Shown: piece by piece, positions 42,636-51,922 of the stretch
Numbering within the stretch: the stretch's first letter is position 1
How the letters are laid out: every line of letters begins with the position of its first letter
Assembly: GCA_002869925.2 (NCBI GenBank)
Contig: NEWT02000029.1
Span: 21,153 to 74,767, forward strand
Source: Nitrospira sp. CG24A
GTDB lineage: Bacteria; Nitrospirota; Nitrospiria; Nitrospirales; Nitrospiraceae
Reading direction: 5' to 3'
Length of the DNA: 53,615 bases
Translations under genes and position numbers: made by a program
Notes under the pieces: model-generated
Told to the model about the DNA's origin: nothing
What the model saw: the letters and a program-made list of their open reading frames with translations, nothing else
Database searches by the model: none

Positions 42636-43031
42636 ATGGCTCTTGTGAAGCATAAAAGAGGTTCAAGGAAGGAGCCTCCTCAGTCTCAAACCATCAAAGA
42701 AAAGCCTCATGCGGAGAAGCGCGAGCAACCGCGTTTCACATCCCAGTTCAGAAGCACCATCTCGGGTGGGCAGGGAGAAGGCCAAGGTCGGACATTGGAC
42801 CTCTCTGCCGGCGGCTGTATGATCGAAACGGATTTGCCGGTTGTCGTGGGGGCTTCGTTTGAATGCCGCATCTATGTTCCTGGGCTTGATTGGCCTTTGC
42901 GGATCGATGAAGCCCAGGTGCGATGGGTCAAGGGCAATTCATTTGGGATCCAGTTCGTGAAGCTTCATCCTGATGAGGAGGCCAAACTTAAGCAGGTCAT
43001 TGCCGCTCTCGACGAAGAAAAAAACGCTTAG
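42636..43031 (+). CDS. PilZ-domain protein (c-di-GMP binding)
   Basis: This 131-residue protein has the two PilZ signatures: RxxxR within EKREQPRF near residue 36 and D-x-S-x2-GG in RTLDLSAGGCMIET, followed by SFGIQFVKL. Such domains bind cyclic di-GMP and adjust motility, secretion or biofilm outputs. No partner domain is present, so it would act as an adaptor. ATG 42636 has AAAGAAG upstream. The Lys-rich N-terminus (HKRGSRKEPP) precedes the domain. Confidence 0.85.
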   Translation: MALVKHKRGSRKEPPQSQTIKEKPHAEKREQPRFTSQFRSTISGGQGEGQGRTLDLSAGGCMIETDLPVVVGASFECRIYVPGLDWPLRIDEAQVRWVKGNSFGIQFVKLHPDEEAKLKQVIAALDEEKNA

Positions 43032-43233
43032 CTTCTCTCCTCCCTCATTTTTTCTTCAGACTTAGCCCGTGTAGTCGTCCTGCCTATATCCTAGGTGAAG
43101 GATATCCTGTGTTCGTCCATAGAACTGTTCCCGGCTTGATAGCGGCTATGGTATATAAGGCCGTGGTAAGAGCCATGAGAAAGTCGAATCTTTCTCAATT
43201 CTTCCTGAGCCCAAGTAATCAGAGGTCTACATT

Positions 43234-43797
43234 ATGCCACACCCCGTATCTCCACAGCAGGCCGGACTCAGCATTGCAACCGTAGCCGGCGGTTGTTTTT
43301 GGTGCCTTGAGGCCGTCTATGATCAAATGAAGGGTGTGATAGCGGTCGAATCCGGCTATATAGGTGGTCAGGTCGATCATCCGACGTATGAAGCTGTCTG
43401 TAGCGGCAGGACTGGTCACGCAGAAGCGGTACGGATCACGTTTGACCCCACCGTCGTCAGCTATCGCGAGTTGCTAGAAGTATTATTTGTCATCCACGAC
43501 CCTACGACCCTCAATCGGCAGGGACATGATGCCGGGACGCAATACCGGTCGGCAATTTTTTATCATGCACCAGAGCAGAAGCAGATTGCGGAGGAGGTAA
43601 TCGCAGCCGTGACGGATGCGAGGCTCTATGCCAATCCGATCGTGACGGAGATCACTCCTGCCGGGATCTGGTACGAAGCCGAGTCTTATCATCAGGAATA
43701 CTTTGCGAGAAATCCTTTTCAAGGCTATTGCACAGCCGTCGTTGGACCGAAAGTGGTCAAATTCCGCAACCAATTCGCGTCGAAGCTGAAGGCATAA
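43234..43797 (+). CDS. msrA: Peptide methionine sulfoxide reductase MsrA
   Basis: This 187-residue enzyme has the active-site motif GGCFWCLEAVYDQMKG, then SGYIGGQVDHPTYEAVCSGRTGHAE, and AGIWYEAESYHQEYF. It reduces methionine-S-sulfoxide in proteins with thioredoxin. The catalytic Cys of GCFWC is present. There is no C-terminal resolving Cys pair. ATG 43234 follows AGAGG. A lone gene, convergent to the methionine-salvage operon. Confidence 0.95.
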   Translation: MPHPVSPQQAGLSIATVAGGCFWCLEAVYDQMKGVIAVESGYIGGQVDHPTYEAVCSGRTGHAEAVRITFDPTVVSYRELLEVLFVIHDPTTLNRQGHDAGTQYRSAIFYHAPEQKQIAEEVIAAVTDARLYANPIVTEITPAGIWYEAESYHQEYFARNPFQGYCTAVVGPKVVKFRNQFASKLKA

Positions 43798-43848
43798 CTT
43801 CGCCTTCTGGTTTTTGATACGTCCAGAACAATTCGTCAATGAGGAGGT

Positions 43849-44538
43849 CTATCCTTCGGTGAGAAGGTGTGCGAGATCGGGATGTATGGAGTGGCGGGTG
43901 CTCGCATCGGTTCCAGGCCGCACGATATGGGTGGTTCGAAATCCTGCCAATGCAGCAGCATCCAGTTCGAGTTCCGTGTCCGAGAGAAAAAGGATGTGAT
44001 TGGCCGGCAGGCCGATCTGTTCGCTGATCGTATGGTAGCTGGATGCCAGCTTCTTCTCACCGACACGGGTATCGAAGAAGTGCTCAAACAACGATGTGAC
44101 GTCTCCGACATTGGTGTGCGCGAAGAGGAGCCGCTGCGCCTGTTCCGAACCTGAGGAGTAAATTCCCAGGCGGATGCCGCGCGCGCGCCATTGCGTTAAT
44201 GCCGGCAGGACATCGCCACACAGTTCCGGCGTAAACCTTCGCTGTCGATAGCCCTCATCCCAGATCATTCCTTGCAACGCCTTGAGGCCGGCCTGTTTTC
44301 GGTCCTGATCGATCCAGCCCATCAGCATGATGGGCAGCTCCTCGTACGTAGGGCGCGTGCCTGTTTCGTGTTCGATGGTATCCTGACATACTGCGGTCCA
44401 TTGGAGCACGTCAGGGTCGAGCCGTCGCTCATGGAGGAAGGGCGCGAGACGGTGTTTTGCGAATGGGAAGAGGATTGTGCGGACAAAGGCTATCGGAAGG
44501 ACGGTGCCTTCGATGTCCATGAGAATGTATCGAGTCAT
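43849..44538 (-). CDS. mtnC: Enolase-phosphatase (acireductone synthase)
   Basis: This 229-residue HAD-family enzyme starts with LMDIEGTVLPIAFV and continues with IYSSGSEQAQRLLF and the motif around DTELELDAAALAGFRT. It makes the acireductone intermediate of the methionine salvage pathway. It is last in the mtnB-mtnD-mtnC operon on the minus strand, 5 bp after mtnD. The Asp of MDIEGT is the expected nucleophile. Confidence 0.92.
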   Translation of the reverse strand: MTRYILMDIEGTVLPIAFVRTILFPFAKHRLAPFLHERRLDPDVLQWTAVCQDTIEHETGTRPTYEELPIMLMGWIDQDRKQAGLKALQGMIWDEGYRQRRFTPELCGDVLPALTQWRARGIRLGIYSSGSEQAQRLLFAHTNVGDVTSLFEHFFDTRVGEKKLASSYHTISEQIGLPANHILFLSDTELELDAAALAGFRTTHIVRPGTDASTRHSIHPDLAHLLTEG

Positions 44539-44543
44539 GATAG

Positions 44544-45071
44544 CTACCAGTGATACCGTTGATCGATTCCGGAGTTCGTGTAGTGCGGTACCCAGCCGGC
44601 CTGATCGGTGAAGATACGAATCGCACGCACCTTTGGTGGGTCACCTAAGTCGAACCAGTGTTTTGTATTGGCCGGGACAGAAATGAGATCGCCCTTCTCG
44701 CACAACAAGGCGAAGACTTCATCCTCGTGCCCTTCTTTGTGGAACCAAAAATAACCTTGGCCTTCAACAAAGACGCGCACTTCGTCTTCGCTATGAGTGT
44801 GTTCTCGGATGAATTTCTCACGAATCCCTTCCAGGTTCGTCGTGTCTTCATCCACACTGGTCACATCCGCTGTCTGATACTGACCCTTTTCCATGAGGGG
44901 CTTGAGCAGGTGGTTGTAGGCGGCGAGAACCTGCTCATTCGAGGCCCCGGAAGATAAATCTCTCTCCACAGACCATCGTTCATAGAGGATGCCTCGCACC
45001 TCGAGAAATTGTCGGATTCCCGATGGATCGCGCAGGGTCACGTTTTTATCGGGTATTTGCAGAGCAGCCAT
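44544..45071 (-). CDS. mtnD: Acireductone dioxygenase
   Basis: This 175-residue cupin protein has the metal motif HTHSEDEVRVFVEGQG, then the second His in NTKHWFDLG, and KGDLISVPANT. It oxidises the acireductone to the ketoacid precursor of methionine when iron is bound. The start is ATG 45071, overlapping the end of mtnB by 26 bp. The overlap indicates strong coupling. Confidence 0.93.
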   Translation of the reverse strand: MAALQIPDKNVTLRDPSGIRQFLEVRGILYERWSVERDLSSGASNEQVLAAYNHLLKPLMEKGQYQTADVTSVDEDTTNLEGIREKFIREHTHSEDEVRVFVEGQGYFWFHKEGHEDEVFALLCEKGDLISVPANTKHWFDLGDPPKVRAIRIFTDQAGWVPHYTNSGIDQRYHW

Positions 45072-45699
45072 GCCGTGTCACCTCTCGCTGGCATTGAAGA
45101 AGATATTCTAGGACTTCGAGATGTCGTTTGGCTTCTGGTAGGTCCTTGCCCCAGACATAGAGGCCATGTCCTGCCAGCAAGAATCCGTAGCAGGCACGCT
45201 CCGTCGAAAGGAATTGTTCCACACGCGCCGACAGCGCATGCATATCCTGTGAGTTCGGAAAGACTGGCAGGGAGATTTCTGCTTCGTGGGTATCGATGCC
45301 ACTCAGCCCTTTCAGCAATTCCCATCCAGCGAGCCGTACCTGTCCTTCATCGCGAGCGAGCTGCGACAGCAACGCGGCCGGGAGCGAGTGCGTATGTAGC
45401 ACGGCTCCGGCGCCCATCGTGCGATAGAGGAGCAAATGGAGCGGCGTTTCGGCTGAAGGTTTCAGTCCGTCAGCATCAATGGGCCTGCCATGTTGATCGA
45501 TGGCGAGAATGTGCGTAACCTCGATTGTACCTTTGTCCACGCCCGAACTCGTAATCGCACAATAGGCGGGGGCAGCATCGTCCGGTAACCGCACACTATA
45601 GTTTGTGCTCGTGGCGGGAGCCCAGCCCATGCCAGACGACCATCTGGCTGTCTGAACTAATTGCTCAGCGACCCTATTGAAGTCAGGATAGTGTGTCAC
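45046..45699 (-). CDS. mtnB: Methylthioribulose-1-phosphate dehydratase
   Basis: This 217-residue class II aldolase-fold enzyme has TSTNYSVRL, ITSSGVDKG, the metal His pair in LHTHSLPAALLS and the third His in LLAGHGLYVWG. It dehydrates methylthioribulose 1-phosphate in methionine salvage. The start is GTG 45699 or a TTG at 45708; neither has a clear ribosome site. No mtnA, mtnK or mtnP gene lies nearby, so the earlier steps are encoded elsewhere. Confidence 0.92.
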   Translation of the reverse strand: MTHYPDFNRVAEQLVQTARWSSGMGWAPATSTNYSVRLPDDAAPAYCAITSSGVDKGTIEVTHILAIDQHGRPIDADGLKPSAETPLHLLLYRTMGAGAVLHTHSLPAALLSQLARDEGQVRLAGWELLKGLSGIDTHEAEISLPVFPNSQDMHALSARVEQFLSTERACYGFLLAGHGLYVWGKDLPEAKRHLEVLEYLLQCQREVTRHGCSANTR

Positions 45700-45854
45700 G
45701 GGTGACAACCGCAGGCATCAGTTGGACGTGTTGTAAACGAATTAGAGCGTTCAACGCAATGGCGATCCCGCCAAGGTTGCAGGAGGATGGAGCCTATATC
45801 CTGGCGTCCGTCAGACGCCGCTGATCTCATGCCAATTCTGGAGGGTTGCGAGGC

Positions 45855-46727
45855 TCATGAGCGTGAGGCTGGGTCTTGATCTAACCAGACGTCTTCCTCT
45901 CCCTCTGCCTGATCGGATGCGCAGAGGCCCGCGAAGTCGAACAGCCGTTGGTCCAGGAGAAATGGAGGCGCCACATTCGACAGCGCGGCGAACATACTGT
46001 CTGTACAGCCAGGCGACCGTTGTTCCCATTCGCGCAGGAACTCCTTCATCTGTTTTCGTTTGAGATCCTCTTGAGAGCCACAGAGATCGCAGGGAATAAT
46101 GGGAAATGCGCGCAGTGCCGCATAGTGGGCGAGGTCGCTCTCTTGCACCGCGGCCAACGGGCGAATGACGATATGCCTGCCATCTTTCGAGCGTAGTTTT
46201 GGCGGCATGGTTTTAAGCTTGCCGGTATAGAATAAGTTAAGGAACAAGGTTTCAATAATGTCATCGCGGTGGTGACCGAGTGCGATTTTGGTCGCGCCCA
46301 ATTCCGTGGCGACGCGGTAGAGATGGCCGCGACGGAGTCGGGAGCAGAGCGAACAGGTGGTCTGTCCTTCGGGAATGAGTCGCTTGACGATTGAATAGGT
46401 GTCCCGTTCCTCGATATGGAAAGGAACACCCATCTTTGTGAGATAGTCTGGCAACACATGGGCAGGAAATCCTGGCTGCTTTTGGTCCAAGTTCACCGCG
46501 ATCAGGTCGAAATGAATTGGAGCACGCTGTTGCAAGGCTAGTAGCAAGTCGAGCAGGGCATAACTGTCTTTCCCGCCTGACAGGCACACCATAATCTTGT
46601 CGCCGTCGTGAATGAGGCCATAGTCGCCGATGGTTTTCCCAACGAGGCGAAGCAGTCTGGTTTGCAATTGCTCCGTAGGCTCATCGAGTTTCAGGTATGG
46701 ACGCGAGGGGCTTGCTGAATGTGACAT
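45855..46727 (-). CDS. ttcA: tRNA 2-thiocytidine synthetase TtcA
   Basis: This 290-residue protein of the PP-loop ATPase family has [21 protein letters not shown], and the cysteines in [12 protein letters not shown] and PCDLCGSQ that hold the Fe-S cluster. It puts sulfur into C32 of certain tRNAs. The start at ATG 46727 is favoured; ATG 46754 and the frame up to 46817 overlap the divergent phosphatase gene. The C-terminal acidic tail ([14 protein letters not shown]) is a little longer than usual. Confidence 0.9.
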   Translation of the reverse strand: MSHSASPSRPYLKLDEPTEQLQTRLLRLVGKTIGDYGLIHDGDKIMVCLSGGKDSYALLDLLLALQQRAPIHFDLIAVNLDQKQPGFPAHVLPDYLTKMGVPFHIEERDTYSIVKRLIPEGQTTCSLCSRLRRGHLYRVATELGATKIALGHHRDDIIETLFLNLFYTGKLKTMPPKLRSKDGRHIVIRPLAAVQESDLAHYAALRAFPIIPCDLCGSQEDLKRKQMKEFLREWEQRSPGCTDSMFAALSNVAPPFLLDQRLFDFAGLCASDQAEGEEDVWLDQDPASRS

Positions 46728-46783
46728 CGGGCGGCATTCTACGCGGTCAGTCATGCGGCTGTCGATCTCCAGGTGGGGGTAAT

Positions 46784-47278
46784 ATGGGTCAAGATGAGAA
46801 CGGCTCGGATGGCACATGTCAGTCCGTTCTATTCGTGTGTACGGGAAACATCTTTCGCAGCGTGACGGCGGAGTATGCGCTCAAGGCGAGACTCAGCGAC
46901 GGCATGCGTTGCATCGTCGGCTCGGCCGGGATCGACGCAAGGCCTCAGTCTGTACATGCCTGGGTTCGCACTACATTACGCGAGAAGGGTGCTGATGCGA
47001 GCCACCATACCCAACGGCAACTTACCAAGGAGCTGGTCGAGTCCGCCGACCTCGTTGTGGCAATGGGGCGAGACCACCAAGTCTTCATCCAGGAACAATT
47101 TGGACGCGCCGTTCCCCTGTTCAATCAGATGTGTCTCGGCCGCGACCAGCCGATTTTGGATCTGCACGAAGTGATGCCGGATTGGGAGCGCGATCCCGAG
47201 CGAGCCCGCGCCTATGTGTGCTCGGTGATCGATGTCATCTGGGCTACGGCGCCAGCCATTCTTTCTCACCTCCGTTAG
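46784..47278 (+). CDS. Low-molecular-weight protein tyrosine phosphatase family
   Basis: This 164-residue protein has the phosphate-binding loop VCTGNIFRS (C-x5-R-S) near the N-terminus and the general-acid region [11 protein letters not shown]. It is either a protein tyrosine phosphatase acting on exopolysaccharide kinases or a related arsenate reductase; no thioredoxin-linked Cys pair of ArsC is evident. ATG 46784 follows AGGTGGGGG. Divergent from ttcA. The next gene starts about 200 bp downstream. Confidence 0.85.
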   Translation: MGQDENGSDGTCQSVLFVCTGNIFRSVTAEYALKARLSDGMRCIVGSAGIDARPQSVHAWVRTTLREKGADASHHTQRQLTKELVESADLVVAMGRDHQVFIQEQFGRAVPLFNQMCLGRDQPILDLHEVMPDWERDPERARAYVCSVIDVIWATAPAILSHLR

Positions 47279-47480
47279 CTCGGTTTTACAGTGCCGATAG
47301 CCTTTGCGGGTTCATTCTTGAACTCGATGGGACATTTTTCTGCACTTATGAGGCGCCAATCAACGGAATGGACTCCCAATCGAGGCCACGTTGAACCATC
47401 TGCTATATTTTCCACAGCACCTCTTGCGGGATCACGACGCGAATATGGTATCGCTGCAACGACCAACGGAACAGGAAGCG

Positions 47481-48515
47481 ATGGCGTCAGACAGTCATGG
47501 TCACGAGCCGGAATGGGCTTCATGGTCCAATGAGAAGCTCCTGAGCCTTCCCATGAGTCAGCTCGGAGTGACACTTGACGGTGCGTTCCTGTCTGGACAG
47601 ATCCAGCAACTCTATGCCGAGCTCGAAGCCAGACGGCTCCTCTTCCGTCCTCACTTCTGGCTATCGAACGAATGGTTTACTCCGGATGGTGTACCGGGGA
47701 TTGCCGTGCCGTTTTATCTGGCCCATCCACGGCTCGCAAAACTTGAAATGGACCAGATGCTCGATGTCGAAGGGGGGACACCGGAATGGTGCATGCGCAT
47801 TTTGCGGCATGAGGCCGGCCACGCCGTGGAAAATGCCTATCGCCTCCGTCGTCTCCGCCGCCGGCAACAAGTGTTTGGCCGCTCGTCCGACCCCTATCCG
47901 AAATATTACAGCCCGAGGCCCTATAGCCGAAGCTTTGTGCGGCATCTCGATGTGTGGTATGCGCAAAGCCATCCGGATGAAGACTTTGCAGAGACCTTCG
48001 CGGTCTGGCTGACACCGGGCGCGACATGGGCTGACCGATATAAGGGATGGCCGGTGCTGAAGAAATTGCAGTATGTCAACGAGCTGATGGAAGGGCTGGC
48101 AGCTGTTCCGCCCAAGGTGGTCACGAGAGAGGAGATCGATCCACTGCACGGACTGAAGAAGACTCTGCGCGAGCACTACGAGCGAAAGCGGAGGCACTAC
48201 GGGGTTGAACGGCCGTCATTGTACGATCCGGATTTGAAGCGACTGTTTTCCGACTCACCTGCCTATGGCGGCAACATGAGCGCCGCCATGTTTTTGAACC
48301 GCTTCCGGAAAGAGGTGCGCCGTAAAGTTGCCGCCTGGACCGGGGAATATCAATATACGATTGATCAGGTCCTGGAGGACATGATTCAGCGCTGCCGCCA
48401 ACTCCATCTGCGACTGCCGCTTGCGGAAGAACAGGCGAAATTGGATTTCACGATTTTGTTGACGGTTCACACGATGAATTACCTGCGCAGTGGACGGCAT
48501 AAGGTGGCGGTATGA
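47481..48515 (+). CDS. Putative zinc-binding metallopeptidase
   Basis: This 344-residue protein contains RHEAGHAVENAYRLRR with the zinc motif HEAGH and a likely further ligand in DEDFAETFAVWLTPG. The pattern matches the putative zinc-peptidase family PF15887, but without the N-terminal zinc ribbon present in some members. No signal peptide is visible. The start is placed at ATG 47481 (AGGAAG upstream), with ATG 47445 and TTG 47391 in the same frame. The last codon overlaps the next gene by ATGA, so both products are made together. Confidence 0.75.
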   Translation: MASDSHGHEPEWASWSNEKLLSLPMSQLGVTLDGAFLSGQIQQLYAELEARRLLFRPHFWLSNEWFTPDGVPGIAVPFYLAHPRLAKLEMDQMLDVEGGTPEWCMRILRHEAGHAVENAYRLRRLRRRQQVFGRSSDPYPKYYSPRPYSRSFVRHLDVWYAQSHPDEDFAETFAVWLTPGATWADRYKGWPVLKKLQYVNELMEGLAAVPPKVVTREEIDPLHGLKKTLREHYERKRRHYGVERPSLYDPDLKRLFSDSPAYGGNMSAAMFLNRFRKEVRRKVAAWTGEYQYTIDQVLEDMIQRCRQLHLRLPLAEEQAKLDFTILLTVHTMNYLRSGRHKVAV

Positions 48516-49534
48516 AACGTCTCCGAATTCTCGTCTTGATGCACGAAGATCTGGTTCCTCCTGACCCGCTCAATGGGCAGGATGTCGTAGGAGCCGAATG
48601 GAAGACGGAATACGATGTCGTCTCCACGCTCCGCAAGTTGGGGCATGATGTGAAGCCGCTGGGGGTCAAGAGTGATCTCGGGGTGCTTCGTTCGGCAGTC
48701 GAAGACTGGAAGCCGCACATCGCCTTCAATCTGCTCGAAGAGTTCGATGGAGTGGCCGTCTACGACCAGAACGTCGTGTCATATCTCGAATTGCTTCACG
48801 TGCCCTATACGGGCTGTAACCCGAGAGGGTTGATGCTGGCACGTGACAAAGCTCTCTCAAAGAAGCTGTTTTCGTTCCATCGCATTCCGTTCCCGGATTT
48901 CATGGTGGTGCCTCAGGGGCGGACAGCCAAGCGGCCCAAGGGGCTGTCATTTCCCTTAATTGTGAAATCGGTGACCGAAGAGGCGTCGCATGGGATTTCT
49001 CAGGCGTCCATTGTCCAGGATGATGTCAAACTGAAGGAGCGAGTCGAATTCATCCACGCGAACATAGGGACTGGCGCGCTGATCGAACGGTATATCGAAG
49101 GGCGAGAATTTTATGTCGGAGTCATGGGTAATGGACACGTCCATGTCTTGCCCGTGTGGGAGTTGATTATGGATAAGCTTCCAGATGATGCCCGGCGGAT
49201 TGCGACAGAACGGGTCAAATGGAGCCGCGCTTATCAAGACAAGTATGGGATTCGTTCAGAGGAGGCCGAGAATCTTCCTGAGGGGAAAGCCGAGGAGATT
49301 CAACATCTCGCGAAGCGTGTGTATCGGGCGCTCGGTTTGAGCGGCTATGCTCGCATTGACGTGAGAATGGACGCAGCGGGAAGCGTGTACGTGCTGGAGG
49401 CCAATCCAAATCCGCAAATTTCGCACGACGAAGACTTTTCTGACTCAGCGGAAAAGGACGGCTATCCCTATAAAGATCTGCTGCAAGAACTGCTCAATAT
49501 CGGACTTCGTTGGCAGCCGGCCAAAGCAGCCTAG
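48512..49534 (+). CDS. ATP-grasp ligase (D-Ala-D-Ala ligase-like)
   Basis: This 340-residue protein opens with RILVLMHEDLVPPDP and has the ATP-grasp core: FPLIVKSVTEEASHGIS, EGREFYVGVMG, GYARIDVRMDAAG, EANPNPQISHDEDFSDSA. The fold makes an amide bond from a carboxylate and an amino donor using ATP. Relatives include D-Ala-D-Ala ligase, but the usual Ddl motifs for the substrate are only partly present, so the substrate is open. It is coupled by ATGA to a metallopeptidase, which suggests a peptide-making unit. A terminator follows at 49604. Confidence 0.8.
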   Translation: MKRLRILVLMHEDLVPPDPLNGQDVVGAEWKTEYDVVSTLRKLGHDVKPLGVKSDLGVLRSAVEDWKPHIAFNLLEEFDGVAVYDQNVVSYLELLHVPYTGCNPRGLMLARDKALSKKLFSFHRIPFPDFMVVPQGRTAKRPKGLSFPLIVKSVTEEASHGISQASIVQDDVKLKERVEFIHANIGTGALIERYIEGREFYVGVMGNGHVHVLPVWELIMDKLPDDARRIATERVKWSRAYQDKYGIRSEEAENLPEGKAEEIQHLAKRVYRALGLSGYARIDVRMDAAGSVYVLEANPNPQISHDEDFSDSAEKDGYPYKDLLQELLNIGLRWQPAKAA

Positions 49535-49906
49535 CTGTCTCACCTCACTCGCCCAATACCTCACCCCTGATATTCCCACAGCCAGTGTGACGGTTCCCTC
49601 TTCGCAGAAGCTTTGCCAAGGCTTCTGCGCTTTTTGTGTGGATTGGTGCGAGCGTTTGGTTAGGAGGTATGAATTACGAAAGAAGCAAGAAGTCTATGAT
49701 CTACATTAATAGGCTGTGGAAAAACTCGGGTTGTCCCAAAATGCCGATGAAATGTCACGGAATGGCGCTGACTTCACAATCGGGCAGGATACTCAAAAAG
49801 GTCGTCCTGCAAGGCCGCAGCGAGCGAAGAGGCGAGGCGTATGCTTCGGTACGTTGAGCCTCTGAGCGATGTGAGAACGATGCTGGCGGACTTTTTCAGC
49901 ATCCTG
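49535..49906. other. 372-bp gap with terminator and MITE-like repeat
   Basis: No gene is supported. It holds the terminator at 49604 and most of MITE-like copy B from 49784. Confidence 0.5.
49604..49635 (+). terminator. Rho-independent terminator after the ATP-grasp gene
   Basis: Stem GCAGAAGC (49604-49611) with GCTTCTGC (49621-49628), a 9-nt loop and a T run (GCTTTTT). It closes the metallopeptidase/ATP-grasp operon. Confidence 0.75.
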
Positions 49907-49910
49907 CTAG
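49784..49910. repeat. MITE-like hairpin repeat, copy B
   Basis: The 127-bp copy has left end GCAGGATACTCAAAAAGG and right end CTTTTTCAGCATCCTGCTAG. Inside, AGGCGAGGCGTA near 49828 pairs with TACGTTGAGCCTCT, so the whole repeat can form one long imperfect hairpin. Its right CTAG (49907-49910) contains the stop codon of the minus-strand barrel protein gene. It matches copy A at 124-254. Confidence 0.75.
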
Positions 49911-50476
49911 GGCTTGAAGCGAAAACCAAACAGCAAGGCCACGCTTGTTTGGTCATTTTCCCGTAACGAAGGAGAGAGATTGATGTCGTGGAGATTGACG
50001 ATCAACGTCGAAGACAAGGCGATATTGGAGGAGGCCTGGTATTCGAGCGAGACACCGAGGGGGATATACCAGCTCGTGTCGTTGCGGTCGATGCGCCCGG
50101 GGCCAGTGCCACGGTCTAGGTCTGCGTGGAGTAGCCCGATTCCTGAGAAGGGCACCACGTTGATGCCGTTGTTGAGGCGAAAGTGGTAGCGACCGACCCC
50201 GGCGAAGGAGATCTGGAAGAGGTCCCCCATCGGACTGATCTGCATCATCGGTCCAATGGAAAAATTTCGATCGATGTAGTAGTCGGCGTTGAATCCCAGG
50301 GTGAACACTGTGCCATTGACCGTCCCGGCTGTAAGGCCCAAGTCGCTTCCGAACCCCCAACGTTGTTCACCTGACTGAGCATGTGACTCACCCGCAAAGG
50401 CGCTCACAGCCAAAATAGATAATAGGCTGGCGGCACAGGCCCACCGCGACAATGTTCTGACGATCGGTCGAATCAT
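49907..50476 (-). CDS. Outer-membrane beta-barrel protein
   Basis: This 189-residue protein has a signal peptide (CAASLLSILAVSAFAGESHAQ) and alternating strands: WGFGSDLGLTAGTVNG, TVFTLGFNADYYIDRNFSIG, GVGRYHFRLNNGINVVPFSG. It ends in the aromatic C-terminal FGFRFKP, a typical outer-membrane insertion signal. The fold should be an eight-stranded OmpW/OmpX-like barrel. The stop TAG is inside the CTAG of MITE-like copy B. ATG 50476 is chosen; the frame upstream to 50590 lacks a signal peptide. Confidence 0.8.
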   Translation of the reverse strand: MIRPIVRTLSRWACAASLLSILAVSAFAGESHAQSGEQRWGFGSDLGLTAGTVNGTVFTLGFNADYYIDRNFSIGPMMQISPMGDLFQISFAGVGRYHFRLNNGINVVPFSGIGLLHADLDRGTGPGRIDRNDTSWYIPLGVSLEYQASSNIALSSTLIVNLHDINLSPSLRENDQTSVALLFGFRFKP

Positions 50477-50579
50477 CGCGGCGGACTCTAGCACAGCAGG
50501 TAGGCTTGGACAAGTTGCTTGAGCCCACTGGCAACAGTAGAGTACGCTCTGCCACCGTGGATGAAGGTGGGGGTGATAC

Positions 50580-51074
50580 ATGGCAGCCAACTCGATGACA
50601 CCAAGGCAAGCGGCGGTCGCCCTAGTCGCAGCAATGCCGACCGGTCTGTCTGTTCAGCAGCTGGAAGAATATGGAATTGAGGCGACGGCAGAGCAGGCTC
50701 AGGCGATTGCACGAGAAGTGCTCTCGCTCAATCTGTTTTGGATCTTCGCGGCCATCGAGGCACACATCCCTCAGAAGTATCAGTCCGCGCTATCTGAATT
50801 CATCTTGGAGACAGTCAAGGCCGGATGGGGGACGACCATTCCCATCGGGTCAGCGTCCTGGACCGCCTATCTCAACGATTGGCAGGAACGTCGTACTCGG
50901 TATAGCCGCTTGGTTGAAGAAGGGATGAGCCCGCTTGGGGTGAGTGCAGAAGCCTCGACGCTGATGGAGGACAATCGATTGGTCACAGAAGCAGAGCGGC
51001 GTAACCTCCTGACCCTGCTGATCGATTTCGTGCCGGTCGACACCTACGGGCAGCTGCTGGAAAATGTCGGATAA
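50580..51074 (+). CDS. Hypothetical protein, mostly helical
   Basis: This 164-residue soluble protein contains AVALVAAMPTGLSVQQLEEY, then helices such as FILETVKAGWGTTIPIGSAS and EAERRNLLTLLIDFVPVD. ATG 50580 has GGTGGGGGTG upstream. The composition is that of a real protein. I do not recognise a family. It is divergent from the barrel protein gene and convergent with gpmA. Confidence 0.6.
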   Translation: MAANSMTPRQAAVALVAAMPTGLSVQQLEEYGIEATAEQAQAIAREVLSLNLFWIFAAIEAHIPQKYQSALSEFILETVKAGWGTTIPIGSASWTAYLNDWQERRTRYSRLVEEGMSPLGVSAEASTLMEDNRLVTEAERRNLLTLLIDFVPVDTYGQLLENVG

Positions 51075-51095
51075 TCTTCCGGCTTCCTTGCTCTC

Positions 51096-51701
51096 TCAGA
51101 GGTAGCGGTGATCGAGGACCTTCCCTGTGTTGTCCAGCTCATAGAGCAGGGGCGCGCCAGTTGGGATATTCAGCTCCAGCACTTGTTCTCGCGAGAGCTG
51201 TTCCAATTCCATGATTAGCGCCCGTAAGCTGTTTCCATGCGCCGCGACGAGAATCGTGTCCCCTTTCAAGAGATGGGGCTTAATGGTCTGCTCATAGTAG
51301 GGCAATACTCGCTCCGCCGTGTCTTTCAGGCTTTCTCCCCCCGGTGGACGCACGTCGTAGCTTCGCCGCCAAATCTTCACCTGTGCATCGCCATATTTTT
51401 TCGCGGTCTCGTCCTTGTTCAATCCTTGAAGCTCGCCGTACATCCGTTCGTTGAGCGCCTTGTCCTTCTCAACTGGGATGCCAGTTTGGCCAATAGCTTC
51501 AAGTGCAAGTCGCATCGTCTCATTCGCGCGGGCCAACACGGAGGTAAAGGCCCGGTCGAACGTGAAGCTGCGCAACTTCTCGCCCGCGTCCTTCGCTTCC
51601 TGAATGCCGCGTGGAGACAGGGGCACATCCACCCAGCCTGTGAAACGATTCTCCAAGTTCCATTGCGATTCGCCGTGACGCAGCAAGATCAATCGAGCCA
51701 T
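51096..51701 (-). CDS. gpmA: 2,3-bisphosphoglycerate-dependent phosphoglycerate mutase
   Basis: This 201-residue histidine phosphatase-fold enzyme has [49 protein letters not shown] and [15 protein letters not shown]. The active-site His and Arg of RHGES and the second His of AHGNS are present. It interconverts 3- and 2-phosphoglycerate in glycolysis. At 201 residues it is the short form of GpmA (usual E. coli length about 250). ATG 51701 follows GAGAGGA. Confidence 0.92.
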   Translation of the reverse strand: MARLILLRHGESQWNLENRFTGWVDVPLSPRGIQEAKDAGEKLRSFTFDRAFTSVLARANETMRLALEAIGQTGIPVEKDKALNERMYGELQGLNKDETAKKYGDAQVKIWRRSYDVRPPGGESLKDTAERVLPYYEQTIKPHLLKGDTILVAAHGNSLRALIMELEQLSREQVLELNIPTGAPLLYELDNTGKVLDHRYL

Positions 51702-51922
51702 TGTGCGTTCCTCTCAAGTCAGCAGGGAGATAATGGTCAAGGCCCGAAGCATACTCGAACAGACGCCCAAGTCAAGCGGTATGGTTCGTCAGATCCCGGC
51801 GGCGTCCTGTCTTCCGTGGTACGCCATGCGAGCCTTCGACCGATAGAACGCCCGCAGAAGCCAATGAAAACGGAGCATGCTCCCATGTTCTTCTCACAAC
51901 GTGGAGGCATTCAGACATCGAG

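Noticed and set aside
45709-45854. SAM riboswitch upstream of the methionine-salvage operon
   Set aside because: None of the conserved SAM riboswitch core motifs could be seen in the leader of mtnB.
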